A DNA stretch of 36,263 bases from Ramlibacter sp. (GTDB taxonomy: Bacteria > Pseudomonadota > Gammaproteobacteria > Burkholderiales > Burkholderiaceae_C), in contig JAQZBU010000045.1 in assembly GCA_029237735.1 (NCBI GenBank), forward strand, positions 1 to 36,263, in the 5' to 3' direction. The position numbers and the translations under genes were made by a program. The notes beneath the pieces were generated by a model. The model was not told where the DNA came from and searched no databases. It worked only from the letters and a program-made list of their open reading frames with translations. Positions 16,397 to 24,919 of the stretch are shown one piece after another. Every line of letters begins with the position of its first letter. The first letter of the stretch is position 1.

Positions 16397-17478
16397 GCAA
16401 GCAACGTATCGCAGTCATCGCCGGCGACGGCATCGGCAAGGAAGTGATGCCCGAGGGCATCCGCGTGATGGAGGCGGCCGCGACCAAATTCGGCATCGAC
16501 CTCGCCTTCGACCACTTCGATTTTTCCAGCTGGGACTACTGCGAGAAGCACGGAAAAATGCTGCCCGATGACTGGAAGGACAGGATCGGCGGGCATGACG
16601 CCATCTACTTCGGCGCGGTGGGCTGGCCGGAGAAAATCCCGGACCATGTTTCCCTGTGGGGTTCGCTGCTGCTTTTCCGCCGCGAATTCGACCAATACGT
16701 GAACCTGCGTCCCGCGCGCCTGATGCCCGGCATCATCGCGCCGGTGGTGCGCCGCGACGGCAGCGCGCGGGCGCCCGGCGAGATCGACATGTACATTGTC
16801 CGGGAAAACACCGAGGGCGAGTACTCCAGTATCGGCGGGCGGATGTATCCCGGAACCGAACGCGAGATTGTCATGCAGGAGACAGTGATGTCGCGCATCG
16901 GCGTCGATCGCGTGCTGAAGTTCGCCTTTGATCTGGCGCAATCAAGGCCCAAAAAGCACCTGACGTCGGCGACGAAGTCCAACGGCATCGCCATCACCAT
17001 GCCCTACTGGGACGAGCGCGTGGCGGAGATGGCCAAGGCCTACCCGGGCGTGAAGGTGGACAAGTTCCACATCGACATCCTCACGGCGCACTTCGTGCAG
17101 CGGCCGGACTTTTTCGACGTGGTGGTGGCGAGCAACCTGTTCGGCGACATCCTGAGCGACCTGGGCCCGGCGTGCACCGGCACGATCGGCATCGCACCCA
17201 GCGCGAACCTGAACCCCGACCGGAAATTTCCCTCGCTGTTCGAGCCGGTGCATGGCTCGGCGCCGGACATCGCGGGCCGCGGCATCGCCAACCCGATCGG
17301 CCAGATCTGGTGCGGCGCGATGATGCTGGAGTTCCTCGGGCACAAGCAGGCGCACGACGCGGTGCTCGCCGCGATTGAAAAGTCACTCGCTCCCGCGAGC
17401 GGTGCGCCGCGCACGCCCGACCTCGGCGGCACGGCGAGCACCACCGATCTGGGCCGCGCGATAGCCGCGTCGCTGTAA
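16393..17478 (+). CDS. Tartrate dehydrogenase / D-malate decarboxylating dehydrogenase
   Basis: 361-residue member of the isocitrate/isopropylmalate dehydrogenase family, nearest to the tartrate dehydrogenase (TTC) and D-malate dehydrogenase (DmlA) branch. It uses NAD and a divalent metal to oxidise tartrate or decarboxylate D-malate in the cytoplasm. Branch-specific features are GAVGWPEKIPDHVSLWGSLL, the substrate loop FDQYVNLRPARLMPG, and YIVRENTEGEYSSIGG. The catalytic Lys is in SATKSNGI, the metal aspartates in DILTAHF and NLFGDILSDLG, and the NAD-binding stretch in FEPVHGSAPDIAG. It is translationally coupled to the dehalogenase-like gene (4-bp overlap) and under the divergent LysR regulator. 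How haloacetate or a related ester would feed into tartrate or malate metabolism is not evident, so the operon's real substrate may be another 2-substituted acid. Confidence 0.88.
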   Translation: MSKQRIAVIAGDGIGKEVMPEGIRVMEAAATKFGIDLAFDHFDFSSWDYCEKHGKMLPDDWKDRIGGHDAIYFGAVGWPEKIPDHVSLWGSLLLFRREFDQYVNLRPARLMPGIIAPVVRRDGSARAPGEIDMYIVRENTEGEYSSIGGRMYPGTEREIVMQETVMSRIGVDRVLKFAFDLAQSRPKKHLTSATKSNGIAITMPYWDERVAEMAKAYPGVKVDKFHIDILTAHFVQRPDFFDVVVASNLFGDILSDLGPACTGTIGIAPSANLNPDRKFPSLFEPVHGSAPDIAGRGIANPIGQIWCGAMMLEFLGHKQAHDAVLAAIEKSLAPASGAPRTPDLGGTASTTDLGRAIAASL

Positions 17479-17606
17479 GGATTTGAGCGTATTGCTGCTC
17501 CAGAAGTTTGCGCACTGCCGCAACATAATCGGCCCGCAACCCGCATGGAATCTCGCTGAAAGCGACTAGAATCCGCCTCCGCGCTGTTGTAAAGCCGCCT
17601 TTCGTA

Positions 17607-17635
17607 TTGACACGGTCTGGGTCCGTGGCTTTAAT
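17607..17635 (+). promoter_or_regulatory. Strong sigma70 promoter of hupB
   Basis: Perfect -35 TTGACA (17607-17612), 17-bp spacer and -10 TTTAAT (17630-17635). It predicts a start near 17642 and a leader of about 130 nt before the hupB GTG. This is the best-matching housekeeping promoter in the window. The preceding stretch 17479-17606 shows no gene. Confidence 0.85.
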
Positions 17636-17663
17636 TGGCCGGTGGCTGGAAGCCGCGAAAGAA

Positions 17664-17725
17664 GTCTCCCGCATCCTCGCAACAAGGCACGTCAAGAGCC
17701 GCAGGATGGGGAGACAATAATTTTT
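17664..17725 (+). promoter_or_regulatory. Stable hairpin with T-tract in the hupB leader
   Basis: GTCTCCCGCATCCT (17664-17677) pairs with AGGATGGGGAGAC (17703-17715): 13 base pairs with one bulged G, enclosing a 25-nt loop. AATAATTTTT follows at once. It looks like an intrinsic terminator or attenuator, or the 3' end of a roughly 85-nt leader RNA, between the promoter and hupB. Function unknown. Confidence 0.5.
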
Positions 17726-17771
17726 GAAGAGACACTCCCGATCAACTAATTCTCTCTACGAGGGGCCCCTT

Positions 17772-18044
17772 GTGAACAAGACTGAACTGATTGAGCACAT
17801 CGCTAAGCATGCCGATATCTCGAAGGCCGCCGCCACCCGTGCGCTGGAATCGATGATTGGCGCCGTGAAGACCACGCTGAAGAAAGGCGGCTCGGTCTCG
17901 CTGGTCGGTTTCGGCACTTTCGCGGTGGGCAAACGGGCCGCCCGCAGCGGTCGCAACCCCCGCACCGGCGCAGCGATTAAAATCAAGGCCGCCAAGGTTC
18001 CCAAGTTCCGTCCAGGCAAGGCGCTGAAGGATGCGCTGAACTGA
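17772..18044 (+). CDS. hupB: DNA-binding protein HU
   Basis: 90-residue HU histone-like protein that bends and compacts DNA as a dimer. The DNA-binding arm signature [20 protein letters not shown] and the core [14 protein letters not shown] are complete. The start is GTG 17772, giving (V/M)[19 protein letters not shown], the normal HU N-terminus, with the Shine-Dalgarno GAGGGG a few bases before it; an ATG 48 bases upstream would add residues not seen in HU. A tRNA-Val gene begins 16 bp after the stop without an intervening terminator, so both probably come from the promoter at 17607. Confidence 0.97.
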   Translation: MNKTELIEHIAKHADISKAAATRALESMIGAVKTTLKKGGSVSLVGFGTFAVGKRAARSGRNPRTGAAIKIKAAKVPKFRPGKALKDALN

Positions 18045-18060
18045 ACGGCTGTATACGGTG

Positions 18061-18136
18061 GGGTGCTTAGCTCAGCTGGTAGAGCGGCGCCCTTACAAGG
18101 CGTAGGTCGGCGGTTCGAACCCGTCAGCACCCACCA
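18061..18136 (+). tRNA. tRNA-Val (anticodon TAC)
   Basis: Complete cloverleaf: acceptor arms GGGTGCT (18061-18067) and AGCACCC (18126-18132), D-arm AGCTCAGCTGGTAGAGC, anticodon loop CTTACAA with anticodon TAC, T-arm GGTTCGAACC, and encoded CCA (18134-18136). Downstream of hupB and before a strong terminator. Confidence 0.97.
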
Positions 18137-18143
18137 CCCAAGC

Positions 18144-18177
18144 GAAGGCGAACAGTTGTTCGCCTTCTTTGTTTTTT
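18144..18177 (+). terminator. Intrinsic terminator after tRNA-Val
   Basis: Perfect 10-bp stem GAAGGCGAAC / GTTCGCCTTC with loop AGTT, then TTTGTTTTTT. It ends only 18 bases before the ppiD start codon. Confidence 0.92.
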
Positions 18178-18195
18178 AGTCTACCGAGTCAGAGC

Positions 18196-20115
18196 ATGTT
18201 CGATTTCGTTCGCAAGCACACCAAGATCATGCAGTTCGTCCTGTTCCTGCTGATCGTGCCGTCATTCGTGCTGGTCGGTATCAACGGCTACAACAACATG
18301 AAGGAAGGCGGCGAGGCCGTCGCAAAGGTCGGCGGGCGCGAGATCCTGCAGGCCGAGTGGGACGCCGCGCACAAGCAGGAGGTGGATCGCCTTCGCCAGC
18401 AGATGCCGACGCTGGATTCCAAGATGCTCGAATCGCCCGCGGCCCGCTACGCAACGCTCGAACGCATGGTGCGCGATCGCGTGCTCGCGGCCGCCGCCGA
18501 CGACATGCATCTGCAAATTTCCGACCAGCGGCTGCGGCAACTGCTCGCCGCGGACAAGAGCCTCGACGCGTTCTACGACGCCAACGGCAAGCTCGATGCC
18601 CAGCGTTTCATGTCGGCAACCGGGCAGACGCCTGAGCAGTTCAGGGCTGGGCTTCTGGCCGAGCTCTCGTCTCGCCAGGTCCTGGCAGGCGTGGGCGGAA
18701 CCAGCTTCGCAACGCCCGCGCAGGCCGCCCTGTCGCTCAATGCCTATTTCGAGAAGCGCGAGGTGCAGGTCGCACGCTTCGCCACCTCGGACTACGCAGG
18801 CCGCGTGAGCCCCACCGATGCCGAACTGGAAGCGTTCTACAAGGCCAACCCCGCGATGTTCCAGGCGCCGGAGCAGGCCAACATCGAATACATGGTGCTT
18901 GACCTCGGCACGGTGATGAGGACCGTCGCGATCAACGAGCAGGACCTGAAGACCTACTACGAGCAGAACGCCTCGCGAATGAGTGGCCAGGAGGAGCGGC
19001 GTGCAAGCCACATCCTGATCGCCGCACCCAAGGCCGCACCGGCCGCCGAGCGCGACAAGGCCAAGGCGAAGGCGGAGGAACTGCTCGCCGCGGTAAAGAA
19101 GGCGCCCGAGAGTTTTGCCGACGTGGCCAAGAAGAACTCGCAGGACCCCGGCTCGGCCGCCAACGGCGGCGACCTCGACTTCTTCACACGCGGCGCGATG
19201 ACCAAGGCGTTCGAGGATGCCGCTTTCGCGCTGAAGAAGGGCGAAATCAGCCCCGTGGTGGAAACCGAGTTCGGCTATCACATCATCAAGGTCACCGACA
19301 TTAAGTCGCCCAAGCAGCGGACGTTCGAAGAGATGAAGCCCGAACTCGAGGCCGAAATGAAGAAGCAACAGGCTCAGCGCAAGTACGCCGAGGTTGCCGA
19401 CACCTTCAGCAACGGCGTGTACGAGCAGGCGGACAGCCTGAAGCCCGTGGCCGACAAGCTCAAGCTCGAAATCCGCACAGCAGCGAACGTGCGCCGCACG
19501 CCTGTTCCGGGCGCGCCTGCCGCGCTGGCCAACGCGAAGTTCCTCGGCGCGTTGTTCTCGCCGGACAGCGTCGAGAAAAAGCGCAACACCGAAGCCGTCG
19601 AGATCGCGCCGAGCACGCTCGTGGCCGGTCGCATCGCGCAGTACACGCCGGCCCGTACGATGCCATTCGCGGAAGTAAAGGACCAGGTGCGCCAGCGCGT
19701 GGTCGCCACCCGCGCGGCCGAGCTCGCCAGGAAGGATGGCATGGAGAAGCTCGCGGCCTGGAAGGCCAACCCTGCAACGGCCAACCTGCCTGCGGCGATT
19801 GTGCTGTCGCGCCAGGAAACGCAGAAGCAGCCTGCGCCGGTGGTCGAGGCGGCACTGCGTGCCGATCCCGCGGCACTGCCCACGCTCGCCGGCGTGGACC
19901 TGGCTGAACAGGGCTATGCGGTCGTCAAGGTCAACAAGGTCCTGCCGCGCGAGGCTCAGCCCGAAGCGGTCGCCAGGCAGGACCGGGACCAGTATGTTCA
20001 GGCGTGGGGCTCGGCCGAGAACCTGGCCTACTACAACCTGCTCAAGCAACGCCTCAAGGTGGAGATTCTGGCGCCGAAGCCCTCGGGCCTCGAGCAGCCC
20101 GGACAGACGCAGTAG
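18196..20115 (+). CDS. ppiD: Periplasmic folding chaperone / peptidyl-prolyl isomerase PpiD
   Basis: 639-residue inner-membrane-anchored parvulin that assists outer-membrane and secreted proteins as they leave the Sec translocon. A single N-terminal transmembrane segment ([19 protein letters not shown], residues about 12-30) follows [10 protein letters not shown], the usual PpiD start. A SurA_N-like chaperone domain follows, with the parvulin domain in the middle ([12 protein letters not shown] through [20 protein letters not shown] to [12 protein letters not shown]). A C-terminal helical domain ends the protein. The start is ATG 18196, only 18 bp past the terminator of hupB-tRNA-Val, with a weak GAG-type Shine-Dalgarno. 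A bidirectional terminator follows the gene. Confidence 0.95.
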   Translation: MFDFVRKHTKIMQFVLFLLIVPSFVLVGINGYNNMKEGGEAVAKVGGREILQAEWDAAHKQEVDRLRQQMPTLDSKMLESPAARYATLERMVRDRVLAAAADDMHLQISDQRLRQLLAADKSLDAFYDANGKLDAQRFMSATGQTPEQFRAGLLAELSSRQVLAGVGGTSFATPAQAALSLNAYFEKREVQVARFATSDYAGRVSPTDAELEAFYKANPAMFQAPEQANIEYMVLDLGTVMRTVAINEQDLKTYYEQNASRMSGQEERRASHILIAAPKAAPAAERDKAKAKAEELLAAVKKAPESFADVAKKNSQDPGSAANGGDLDFFTRGAMTKAFEDAAFALKKGEISPVVETEFGYHIIKVTDIKSPKQRTFEEMKPELEAEMKKQQAQRKYAEVADTFSNGVYEQADSLKPVADKLKLEIRTAANVRRTPVPGAPAALANAKFLGALFSPDSVEKKRNTEAVEIAPSTLVAGRIAQYTPARTMPFAEVKDQVRQRVVATRAAELARKDGMEKLAAWKANPATANLPAAIVLSRQETQKQPAPVVEAALRADPAALPTLAGVDLAEQGYAVVKVNKVLPREAQPEAVARQDRDQYVQAWGSAENLAYYNLLKQRLKVEILAPKPSGLEQPGQTQ

Positions 20116-20131
20116 GCGTCCCGGCCAAGGA

Positions 20132-20163
20132 AAAAGCCCGCTGTCGAAACGAAGCGGGCTTTT
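20132..20163. terminator. Bidirectional intrinsic terminator between ppiD and tRNA-His
   Basis: AAAAGCCCGCT (20132-20142) and AGCGGGCTTTT (20153-20163) form an 11-bp stem with a 10-nt loop. T-tracts occur on both strands, so it can end ppiD on + and tRNA-His on -. Confidence 0.92.
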
Positions 20164-20175
20164 CTTATTGTGGGT

Positions 20176-20252
20176 TGGGGTGGCTGATGGGACTCGAACC
20201 CACGACGACAGGAATCACAATCCTGGACTCTACCAACTGAGCTACAGCCACC
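20176..20252 (-). tRNA. tRNA-His (anticodon GTG)
   Basis: Minus-strand cloverleaf starting GGTGGCTGTAGCTCAG, anticodon GTG in GATTGTGATT, T-arm GGGTTCGAGTCCC, acceptor end CCACC with encoded CCA (20178-20176). The first G acts as the extra G-1 opposite C73 that histidyl-tRNA synthetase requires. Confidence 0.97.
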
Positions 20253-20264
20253 GTAGAGTGCTGG

Positions 20265-20270
20265 ATTATA
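20265..20270 (-). promoter_or_regulatory. Probable -10 of tRNA-His promoter
   Basis: Perfect TATAAT on the minus strand, ending 12 bases before the mature tRNA-His 5' end. A matching -35 would fall inside the 3' end of the oxidoreductase gene; none of the hexamers there resembles TTGACA well. Confidence 0.5.
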
Positions 20271-20279
20271 GCGGGCCCG

Positions 20280-21254
20280 CTAATTCACCATCACGAGCTT
20301 GCCCTTCACGCTGCGCGAACCCATGTGCGCGAACGCCGCTTTCAGCTCGGCCATGGGCATGGTCCGATCGATGACGGGCTTGATCCTGCCATCGGCGTAC
20401 CAGCGCGCCAGTTCCATCATCATCGCCGCGTTGGCCTTGGGCTCGTGCTTGGCGAAGCTGCCCCAGAACACGCCGACGATGGACGCGCCCTTGAGTAGCG
20501 GCAGGTTCAGGGGTAGTGAGGGGATGGGCCCGGCCGCGAAGCCGATGACGAGGTAGCGGCCACGCCAGGCGATGGAGCGAAAGGCGGGCTCGGTCACGTC
20601 GCCGCCTACCGGGTCGTAGATCACCTCGGGGCCTTTGCCGCCGGTGAGGTCCTTCACCGCTTCGCGCAAGTCCTGGCGGGTGTAGTTGATGGTGGCATCC
20701 GCGCCGATGGACTTGCACAGATCGCATTTTTCGTCGGTGGAGGCCGCGGCGATGACGCGCGCGCCCATGCCCTTCGCGATCTGGATGGCCGAGGTGCCGA
20801 CGCCGCCGGCAGCGCCCAGCACCAGGACGGTTTCACCGGCTTTCAGCTGCGCGCGGTCCACCAGCGCGTGGTAGGACGTCGCGTAGATCATGATGAACGC
20901 CGCGGCGTCCACGTGCGGAAACCCGGGTGGCAGCGGCATGCACAGCGCCGCGGGAGCGATGGTGTGGGTGCCGAAGCCCCCCGTGCCCGACAGGCAGGCC
21001 ACGCTCTGCCCGACTTTCAACTGCGTCACGCCTTCGCCGACGGCGGCCACGATGCCCGCGTATTCGGAGCCGGGGACGAAGGGCAGCGCCGGCTTCATCT
21101 GGTATTTGTTCTGGACAATCAGGAGATCGGGGAAGTTCAGGCTGGCCGCCTTGATCTCGATGAGCACTTCGCCCGTCTTTGGTGCGGGCGTGGGCAGCTC
21201 TTTCCATTGCAGCGCATCGACGCCGGTGGGGTTCTCGCAAAGCCAGGCATGCAT
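20280..21254 (-). CDS. NADPH:quinone oxidoreductase-like MDR protein
   Basis: 324-residue zinc-free medium-chain dehydrogenase/reductase, of the quinone oxidoreductase type (Qor-like). The N-terminal GroES-like domain contains the family stretch [19 protein letters not shown] and PGSEYAGIV; the Rossmann domain has the nucleotide-binding [16 protein letters not shown] near residue 150. The catalytic-zinc ligands of alcohol dehydrogenases are absent. The C-terminus ends [13 protein letters not shown], where KGKLV is characteristic. ATG 21254 ([11 protein letters not shown]) is chosen, with GGAG seven bases upstream; a longer open frame upstream has no family similarity. The gene is divergent from surE and lies just upstream of tRNA-His. 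Physiological substrate unknown; such enzymes typically reduce quinones or alpha,beta-unsaturated carbonyls. Confidence 0.88.
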   Translation of the reverse strand: MHAWLCENPTGVDALQWKELPTPAPKTGEVLIEIKAASLNFPDLLIVQNKYQMKPALPFVPGSEYAGIVAAVGEGVTQLKVGQSVACLSGTGGFGTHTIAPAALCMPLPPGFPHVDAAAFIMIYATSYHALVDRAQLKAGETVLVLGAAGGVGTSAIQIAKGMGARVIAAASTDEKCDLCKSIGADATINYTRQDLREAVKDLTGGKGPEVIYDPVGGDVTEPAFRSIAWRGRYLVIGFAAGPIPSLPLNLPLLKGASIVGVFWGSFAKHEPKANAAMMMELARWYADGRIKPVIDRTMPMAELKAAFAHMGSRSVKGKLVMVN

Positions 21255-21336
21255 GCCGATTCTCCGGTTCAAAAAGAGGCGCAATGATAGGCGCACGAAA
21301 TACGCGCGATTGTCTCTGGGGCGACGCGGCTGCACC

Positions 21337-21342
21337 TACAAT
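21337..21342 (+). promoter_or_regulatory. Possible -10 of surE operon
   Basis: TACAAT ends 19 bases before the surE ATG, giving a leader of about 12 nt. No convincing -35 is seen. Confidence 0.4.
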
Positions 21343-21361
21343 CTTTCATTCCCTTACGCCG

Positions 21362-22123
21362 ATGAAAATCCTGCTTTCCAACGACGACGGCTACCAGGCG
21401 CCCGGTATCGTCGCGCTGTACGATGCCATCAAGGACCTCGGCGAAGTCGAGGTTGTCGCGCCTGAGCACAACAACAGCGCCAAGTCCAACGCGCTCACGC
21501 TGCATTCGCCGCTGTACGTGCACCTCGCGGGCAACGGCTTTCGTTACGTCAATGGCACGCCCGCGGATTGCGTCCATGTGGCGCTCACTGGGTTGCTCGG
21601 CTACCGGCCCGACCTGGTGGTGAGCGGCATCAACAATGGCGCAAACATGGGTGACGACACGATTTATTCGGGCACCGTCGGCGCGGCGATGGAAGGCTAT
21701 CTTTTCGGCATCCCGGCCATTGCCTTCTCGCAAACGCAGAAGGGCTGGTCGCACATCGACGCCGCGGCGCGCAAGGCGCGCGAGCTGGTGCAGCAGGTGA
21801 TCGCGCAGCGCGATGAGGGCGCCGCCCCATGGCTGCTCAACGTGAACATTCCCAACGTGCCATTCGAAGAACTCAAGCCGTTCAAGGTGTGCCGGCTCGG
21901 CCGGCGCCATGCTGCGGAGAAAGTCATCTCGCAGCCCAGCCCGCACGGCGACATGATGTACTGGATCGGTGGGGCGGGTCCCGCGAAGGACGACGCCGAA
22001 GGAACCGACTTCCACGCAACGGCGCAGGGCCATGTCTCGGTGACGCCGTTGAAGGTGGACCTCACCGACCACCAGGGCCTGCAGCAATGGTCGCTGCGGT
22101 TCGCGAACCGGGCGGGCAACTGA
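21362..22123 (+). CDS. surE: 5'/3'-nucleotidase SurE
   Basis: 253-residue metal-dependent nucleotidase that removes phosphate from nucleoside monophosphates, linked to stationary-phase survival. The N-terminal [16 protein letters not shown] supplies the metal-binding Asp8-Asp9, [11 protein letters not shown] the active-site Ser, and [13 protein letters not shown] the conserved Asn ligand. ATG 21362 is the only start that fits; the frame is open upstream but without similarity. First gene of the conserved surE-pcm-nlpD-rpoS cluster; its stop overlaps pcm (TGATG). Confidence 0.97.
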   Translation: MKILLSNDDGYQAPGIVALYDAIKDLGEVEVVAPEHNNSAKSNALTLHSPLYVHLAGNGFRYVNGTPADCVHVALTGLLGYRPDLVVSGINNGANMGDDTIYSGTVGAAMEGYLFGIPAIAFSQTQKGWSHIDAAARKARELVQQVIAQRDEGAAPWLLNVNIPNVPFEELKPFKVCRLGRRHAAEKVISQPSPHGDMMYWIGGAGPAKDDAEGTDFHATAQGHVSVTPLKVDLTDHQGLQQWSLRFANRAGN

Positions 22124-22917
22124 TGTCGCGTCGCCCGGGTTTCCCGGCACGGCTCGAGCTGCCGTCCGCCAGGCCTGCCCCTGTGCGCAAGAGCGGCTCG
22201 CCCGCGCCGGCTCGCGCAAGCTTTGGCGCCGATGCCGGCCAACGTGTTACGCCGGGCGGCGTCGGCCTAGATTCGCAGGCCGTGCGCGCTCGCATGGTGG
22301 GAAAACTCACCGCGCAGGGCATCACTGATCCGCGCGTGCTAGCCGCCATGGGCAAGGTCGAGCGTCATCGATTCGTGGACAGCGCGTTGGTGAACCAGGC
22401 CTATGAGGACACCAGCCTGCCGATCGGCCTGGGACAAACGATCTCCAAGCCGAACGTCGTGGCGCGCATGATCGAGCTGCTGCTGGGCGGCCGCAACGAT
22501 GCGGCCGGCAAGCTGGGCCGCGTGCTCGAGATCGGCACGGGCTGCGGTTACCAGGCAGCGGTGTTGAGCCTGCTGGCCACCGAGGTCTACAGCATCGAGC
22601 GTTTGCGCGGCCTGCATGAGAAGGCGCGCGACAACCTGCGGCCTTTCCGCCTCCCCAATGTGCATCTGCTGTTCGGCGATGGCATGGTGGGCTATGTGAA
22701 AGGCGCGCCGTATGCGGGGATCATCGCCGCGGCGGGTGGCAACGCTGTACCTCAGGCGTGGGCCGAACAGCTCGCGGTGGGGGGGCGCATCGTAGCGCCT
22801 ACCGTGATGCCCAACGGTGAGCAAGCACTCGTAGTAATCGAAAAAACAGCCCGCGAACTGAAACAAACTGTGCTTGAGGCGGTTCACTTTGTCCCCCTAA
22901 AATCGGGCATCGCTTGA
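22123..22917 (+). CDS. pcm: Protein-L-isoaspartate O-methyltransferase
   Basis: 264-residue repair enzyme that methylates isoaspartyl residues in aged proteins using S-adenosylmethionine. The SAM-binding motif VLEIGTGCGYQAAVLSLLA and the family block YEDTSLPIGLGQTISKPNVVARM are complete. Compared with the roughly 208-residue E. coli protein it has an extra N-terminal 55 or so residues rich in Pro, Ala and Arg, probably disordered; an internal start near the QAVRARMVGKL stretch is possible. ATG 22123 overlaps the surE stop, favouring the long form. nlpD starts 14 bp after the stop. Confidence 0.94.
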   Translation: MSRRPGFPARLELPSARPAPVRKSGSPAPARASFGADAGQRVTPGGVGLDSQAVRARMVGKLTAQGITDPRVLAAMGKVERHRFVDSALVNQAYEDTSLPIGLGQTISKPNVVARMIELLLGGRNDAAGKLGRVLEIGTGCGYQAAVLSLLATEVYSIERLRGLHEKARDNLRPFRLPNVHLLFGDGMVGYVKGAPYAGIIAAAGGNAVPQAWAEQLAVGGRIVAPTVMPNGEQALVVIEKTARELKQTVLEAVHFVPLKSGIA

Positions 22918-22931
22918 TAGGAAAACAAAAG

Positions 22932-23828
22932 ATGCTCGAGTTGCGCAACAAGGGGTGGATGTGGGCTGTGGCACTGGTGACTGTCGTGTTGGCCGGTTGC
23001 GCATCCGGCTCGCGCGCGCCCGCACCGGTAGAGGATCGCAGCGCCGCCCGCGCGCAACAACCCGCTCCGGTCGAGCCCATCAAGCCTGTGCCGGGGCAGG
23101 AAAACGCGGGTAAGCCAGGCTATTACTCCGTGCGGCCCGGCGACACGCTGATCCGTATCTCGCTGGACAGTGGGCAGAATTGGCGCGACATCGCGCGTTG
23201 GAACAACATCGACAACCCGAACCTCATCGAGGTGGGCCAGGTGTTGCGGGTGATCCCACCAGTGGGCGCCGCGGGAACTGAAGTCGCGGTGGCGCGGCCC
23301 GTCGTCCCGGGGACAGCGGTGCCGAGCGGCAGCGCGTCCGCGCCGGCTCCTGCGACTGCGCCCGCGCCTGCATCCACCGTGCCGCGCATCAGCACGCCTG
23401 GCCCGATCGCAAGCCTGCCGCCCGTGGCGCCGACGCCCGTGCCCGCTGGAGAGGAAGAACTTCCCTGGGGGTGGCCGACCTCCAGCAGTGCCACCGTGGT
23501 GGCCGGGTTCGACGAACAGCGCAACAAGGGCCTGGACATCTCCGGCAAGCCCGGCGATCCGGTGCTTGCATCCGCGGATGGCCGCGTGGTCTACGCCGGC
23601 GCCGGCTTGCGCGGGTACGGCAACCTGATCATCCTGAAACATAACAACACTTATCTTTCCGCGTACGCGCACAACCAGACATTGCTGGTGAAGGAAGATC
23701 AGACAGTGCGCAAAGGCCAGAAGATCGCGGAGATGGGCAGCAGCGACGCGGACCGCGTCAAGCTTCACTTCGAAATCCGGCGCCAGGGCAAGCCCGTGGA
23801 CCCTGCCCGGTACCTACCTCCGAGGTAG
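22932..23828 (+). CDS. nlpD: LysM/M23 lipoprotein NlpD (amidase activator)
   Basis: 298-residue envelope lipoprotein. A signal peptide with lipobox LAGC gives lipidation at about Cys20. A LysM peptidoglycan-binding domain ([21 protein letters not shown] to VLRVIPP) comes next, then a Pro/Ala-rich linker of about 80 residues and a C-terminal LytM/M23 domain. In the LytM domain the zinc-ligand positions are degenerate: NKGLDI lacks the first His, and KLHFEIR has Lys in place of the first His of HxH. It should therefore not cut peptidoglycan itself but, like E. coli NlpD, activate the amidase AmiC at the septum. ATG 22932 is preferred over a TTG 18 bases earlier. The stop is followed two bases later by rpoS, whose main promoter lies inside nlpD in related bacteria; I did not identify one. 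Confidence 0.94.
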   Translation: MLELRNKGWMWAVALVTVVLAGCASGSRAPAPVEDRSAARAQQPAPVEPIKPVPGQENAGKPGYYSVRPGDTLIRISLDSGQNWRDIARWNNIDNPNLIEVGQVLRVIPPVGAAGTEVAVARPVVPGTAVPSGSASAPAPATAPAPASTVPRISTPGPIASLPPVAPTPVPAGEEELPWGWPTSSSATVVAGFDEQRNKGLDISGKPGDPVLASADGRVVYAGAGLRGYGNLIILKHNNTYLSAYAHNQTLLVKEDQTVRKGQKIAEMGSSDADRVKLHFEIRRQGKPVDPARYLPPR

Positions 23829-23830
23829 CA

Positions 23831-24847
23831 ATGAACAGGCGCAACGGAAATAGCAAGCCTGCCGTTCCGGGTGCGACTGACAAGCGCGGTGTGCCCATGC
23901 CCATCCCGTTCGTGAGTGGGTCTGCGGACACTGAGCGGGTCGAGGAGCCCAATCCGCGCGACATTCCCGCGGAAATCGCCGGCGAGTCGAGCGATACGCT
24001 GACTCTGTATCTGCGGGAAGTCCGCCGCACCGAGCTTTTCACGGCCGAGCAGGAGTTCGAGGCCGCAACGCGCGCACGCGCAGGAGACTTTGCCGCACGC
24101 CAATCGATGATCGAGCACAACCTGCGGCTGGTCGTGAGCATCGCCAAAGGCTATCTGGGCCGCGGCGTGCCGCTGTCAGACCTGATTGAGGAAGGCAACC
24201 TCGGCCTGATGCATGCTATCGACAAGTTCGAACCCGAGCGGGGATTCCGGTTTTCCACGTACGCCACGTGGTGGATACGCCAGTCGGTAGAGCGCGCCGT
24301 GATGAACCAGGGGCGCGTGATCAGGCTGCCCGTCCATGTCGTGCGGGAACTCCAGCAGGTCCTGCGCGCGCGGCGCATGCTGGAGAACGACCCGGCGTTC
24401 GCTGCGCAGCGAAACGGCTTCGAAGGAGAGGGCGTGCGCGTCGAGGATGTCGCGGCGCTCCTGGGCAGGGAGGTGCAGGAAGTGGCCGAGCTGCTGGCGA
24501 TGGCCGAGGCCCCGAAGTCGCTGGACGCCGCGATGGACCGCTCCGAGGACGAACACACGCTCGGCGACTCGATGGCCGACGAGCTCGCGATCGATCCCAC
24601 GGGCGTCACCCAGAACCACGAGGTGGAGCGACTCCTGAACAACTGGATCGACGCCTTGTCCAACCGCGAGAAGGAAGTCCTCGAGGGCCGCTTCGGCCTT
24701 CACGACCGCGAACCCGAGACGCTGGAAGTACTCAGCGACCGCCTCGGCCTCACCCGCGAGCGGGTGCGCCAGATCCAGAATGAGGCGCTCCTGAAGCTGC
24801 GGCGGCACATGGTACGAAGCGGCATCAGCAAAGAGGCGCTTTTCTAG
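23831..24847 (+). CDS. rpoS: RNA polymerase sigma factor RpoS
   Basis: 338-residue stationary-phase and general-stress sigma factor. Region 1.2 ([16 protein letters not shown]), region 2 ([37 protein letters not shown] for -10 recognition), region 3 and region 4 ([31 protein letters not shown] for -35 recognition) are all intact. The length and the position after nlpD distinguish it from RpoD and RpoH. No obvious intrinsic terminator with a T-run follows; a GCCCGGCGCCGGGC palindrome just after the stop could help termination. Confidence 0.97.
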   Translation: MNRRNGNSKPAVPGATDKRGVPMPIPFVSGSADTERVEEPNPRDIPAEIAGESSDTLTLYLREVRRTELFTAEQEFEAATRARAGDFAARQSMIEHNLRLVVSIAKGYLGRGVPLSDLIEEGNLGLMHAIDKFEPERGFRFSTYATWWIRQSVERAVMNQGRVIRLPVHVVRELQQVLRARRMLENDPAFAAQRNGFEGEGVRVEDVAALLGREVQEVAELLAMAEAPKSLDAAMDRSEDEHTLGDSMADELAIDPTGVTQNHEVERLLNNWIDALSNREKEVLEGRFGLHDREPETLEVLSDRLGLTRERVRQIQNEALLKLRRHMVRSGISKEALF

Positions 24848-24919
24848 GCCCGGCGCCGGGCGTCACGCGTCGAGCGTGTAAGCTCGCGCCCAACGCCGCG
24901 CGCGCAACACGGAACCCGT

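Noticed and set aside
18262-20049. 595-codon open frame antisense to ppiD
   Set aside because: Low-complexity composition with no recognisable domain; the + strand encodes a complete PpiD. High-GC shadow.
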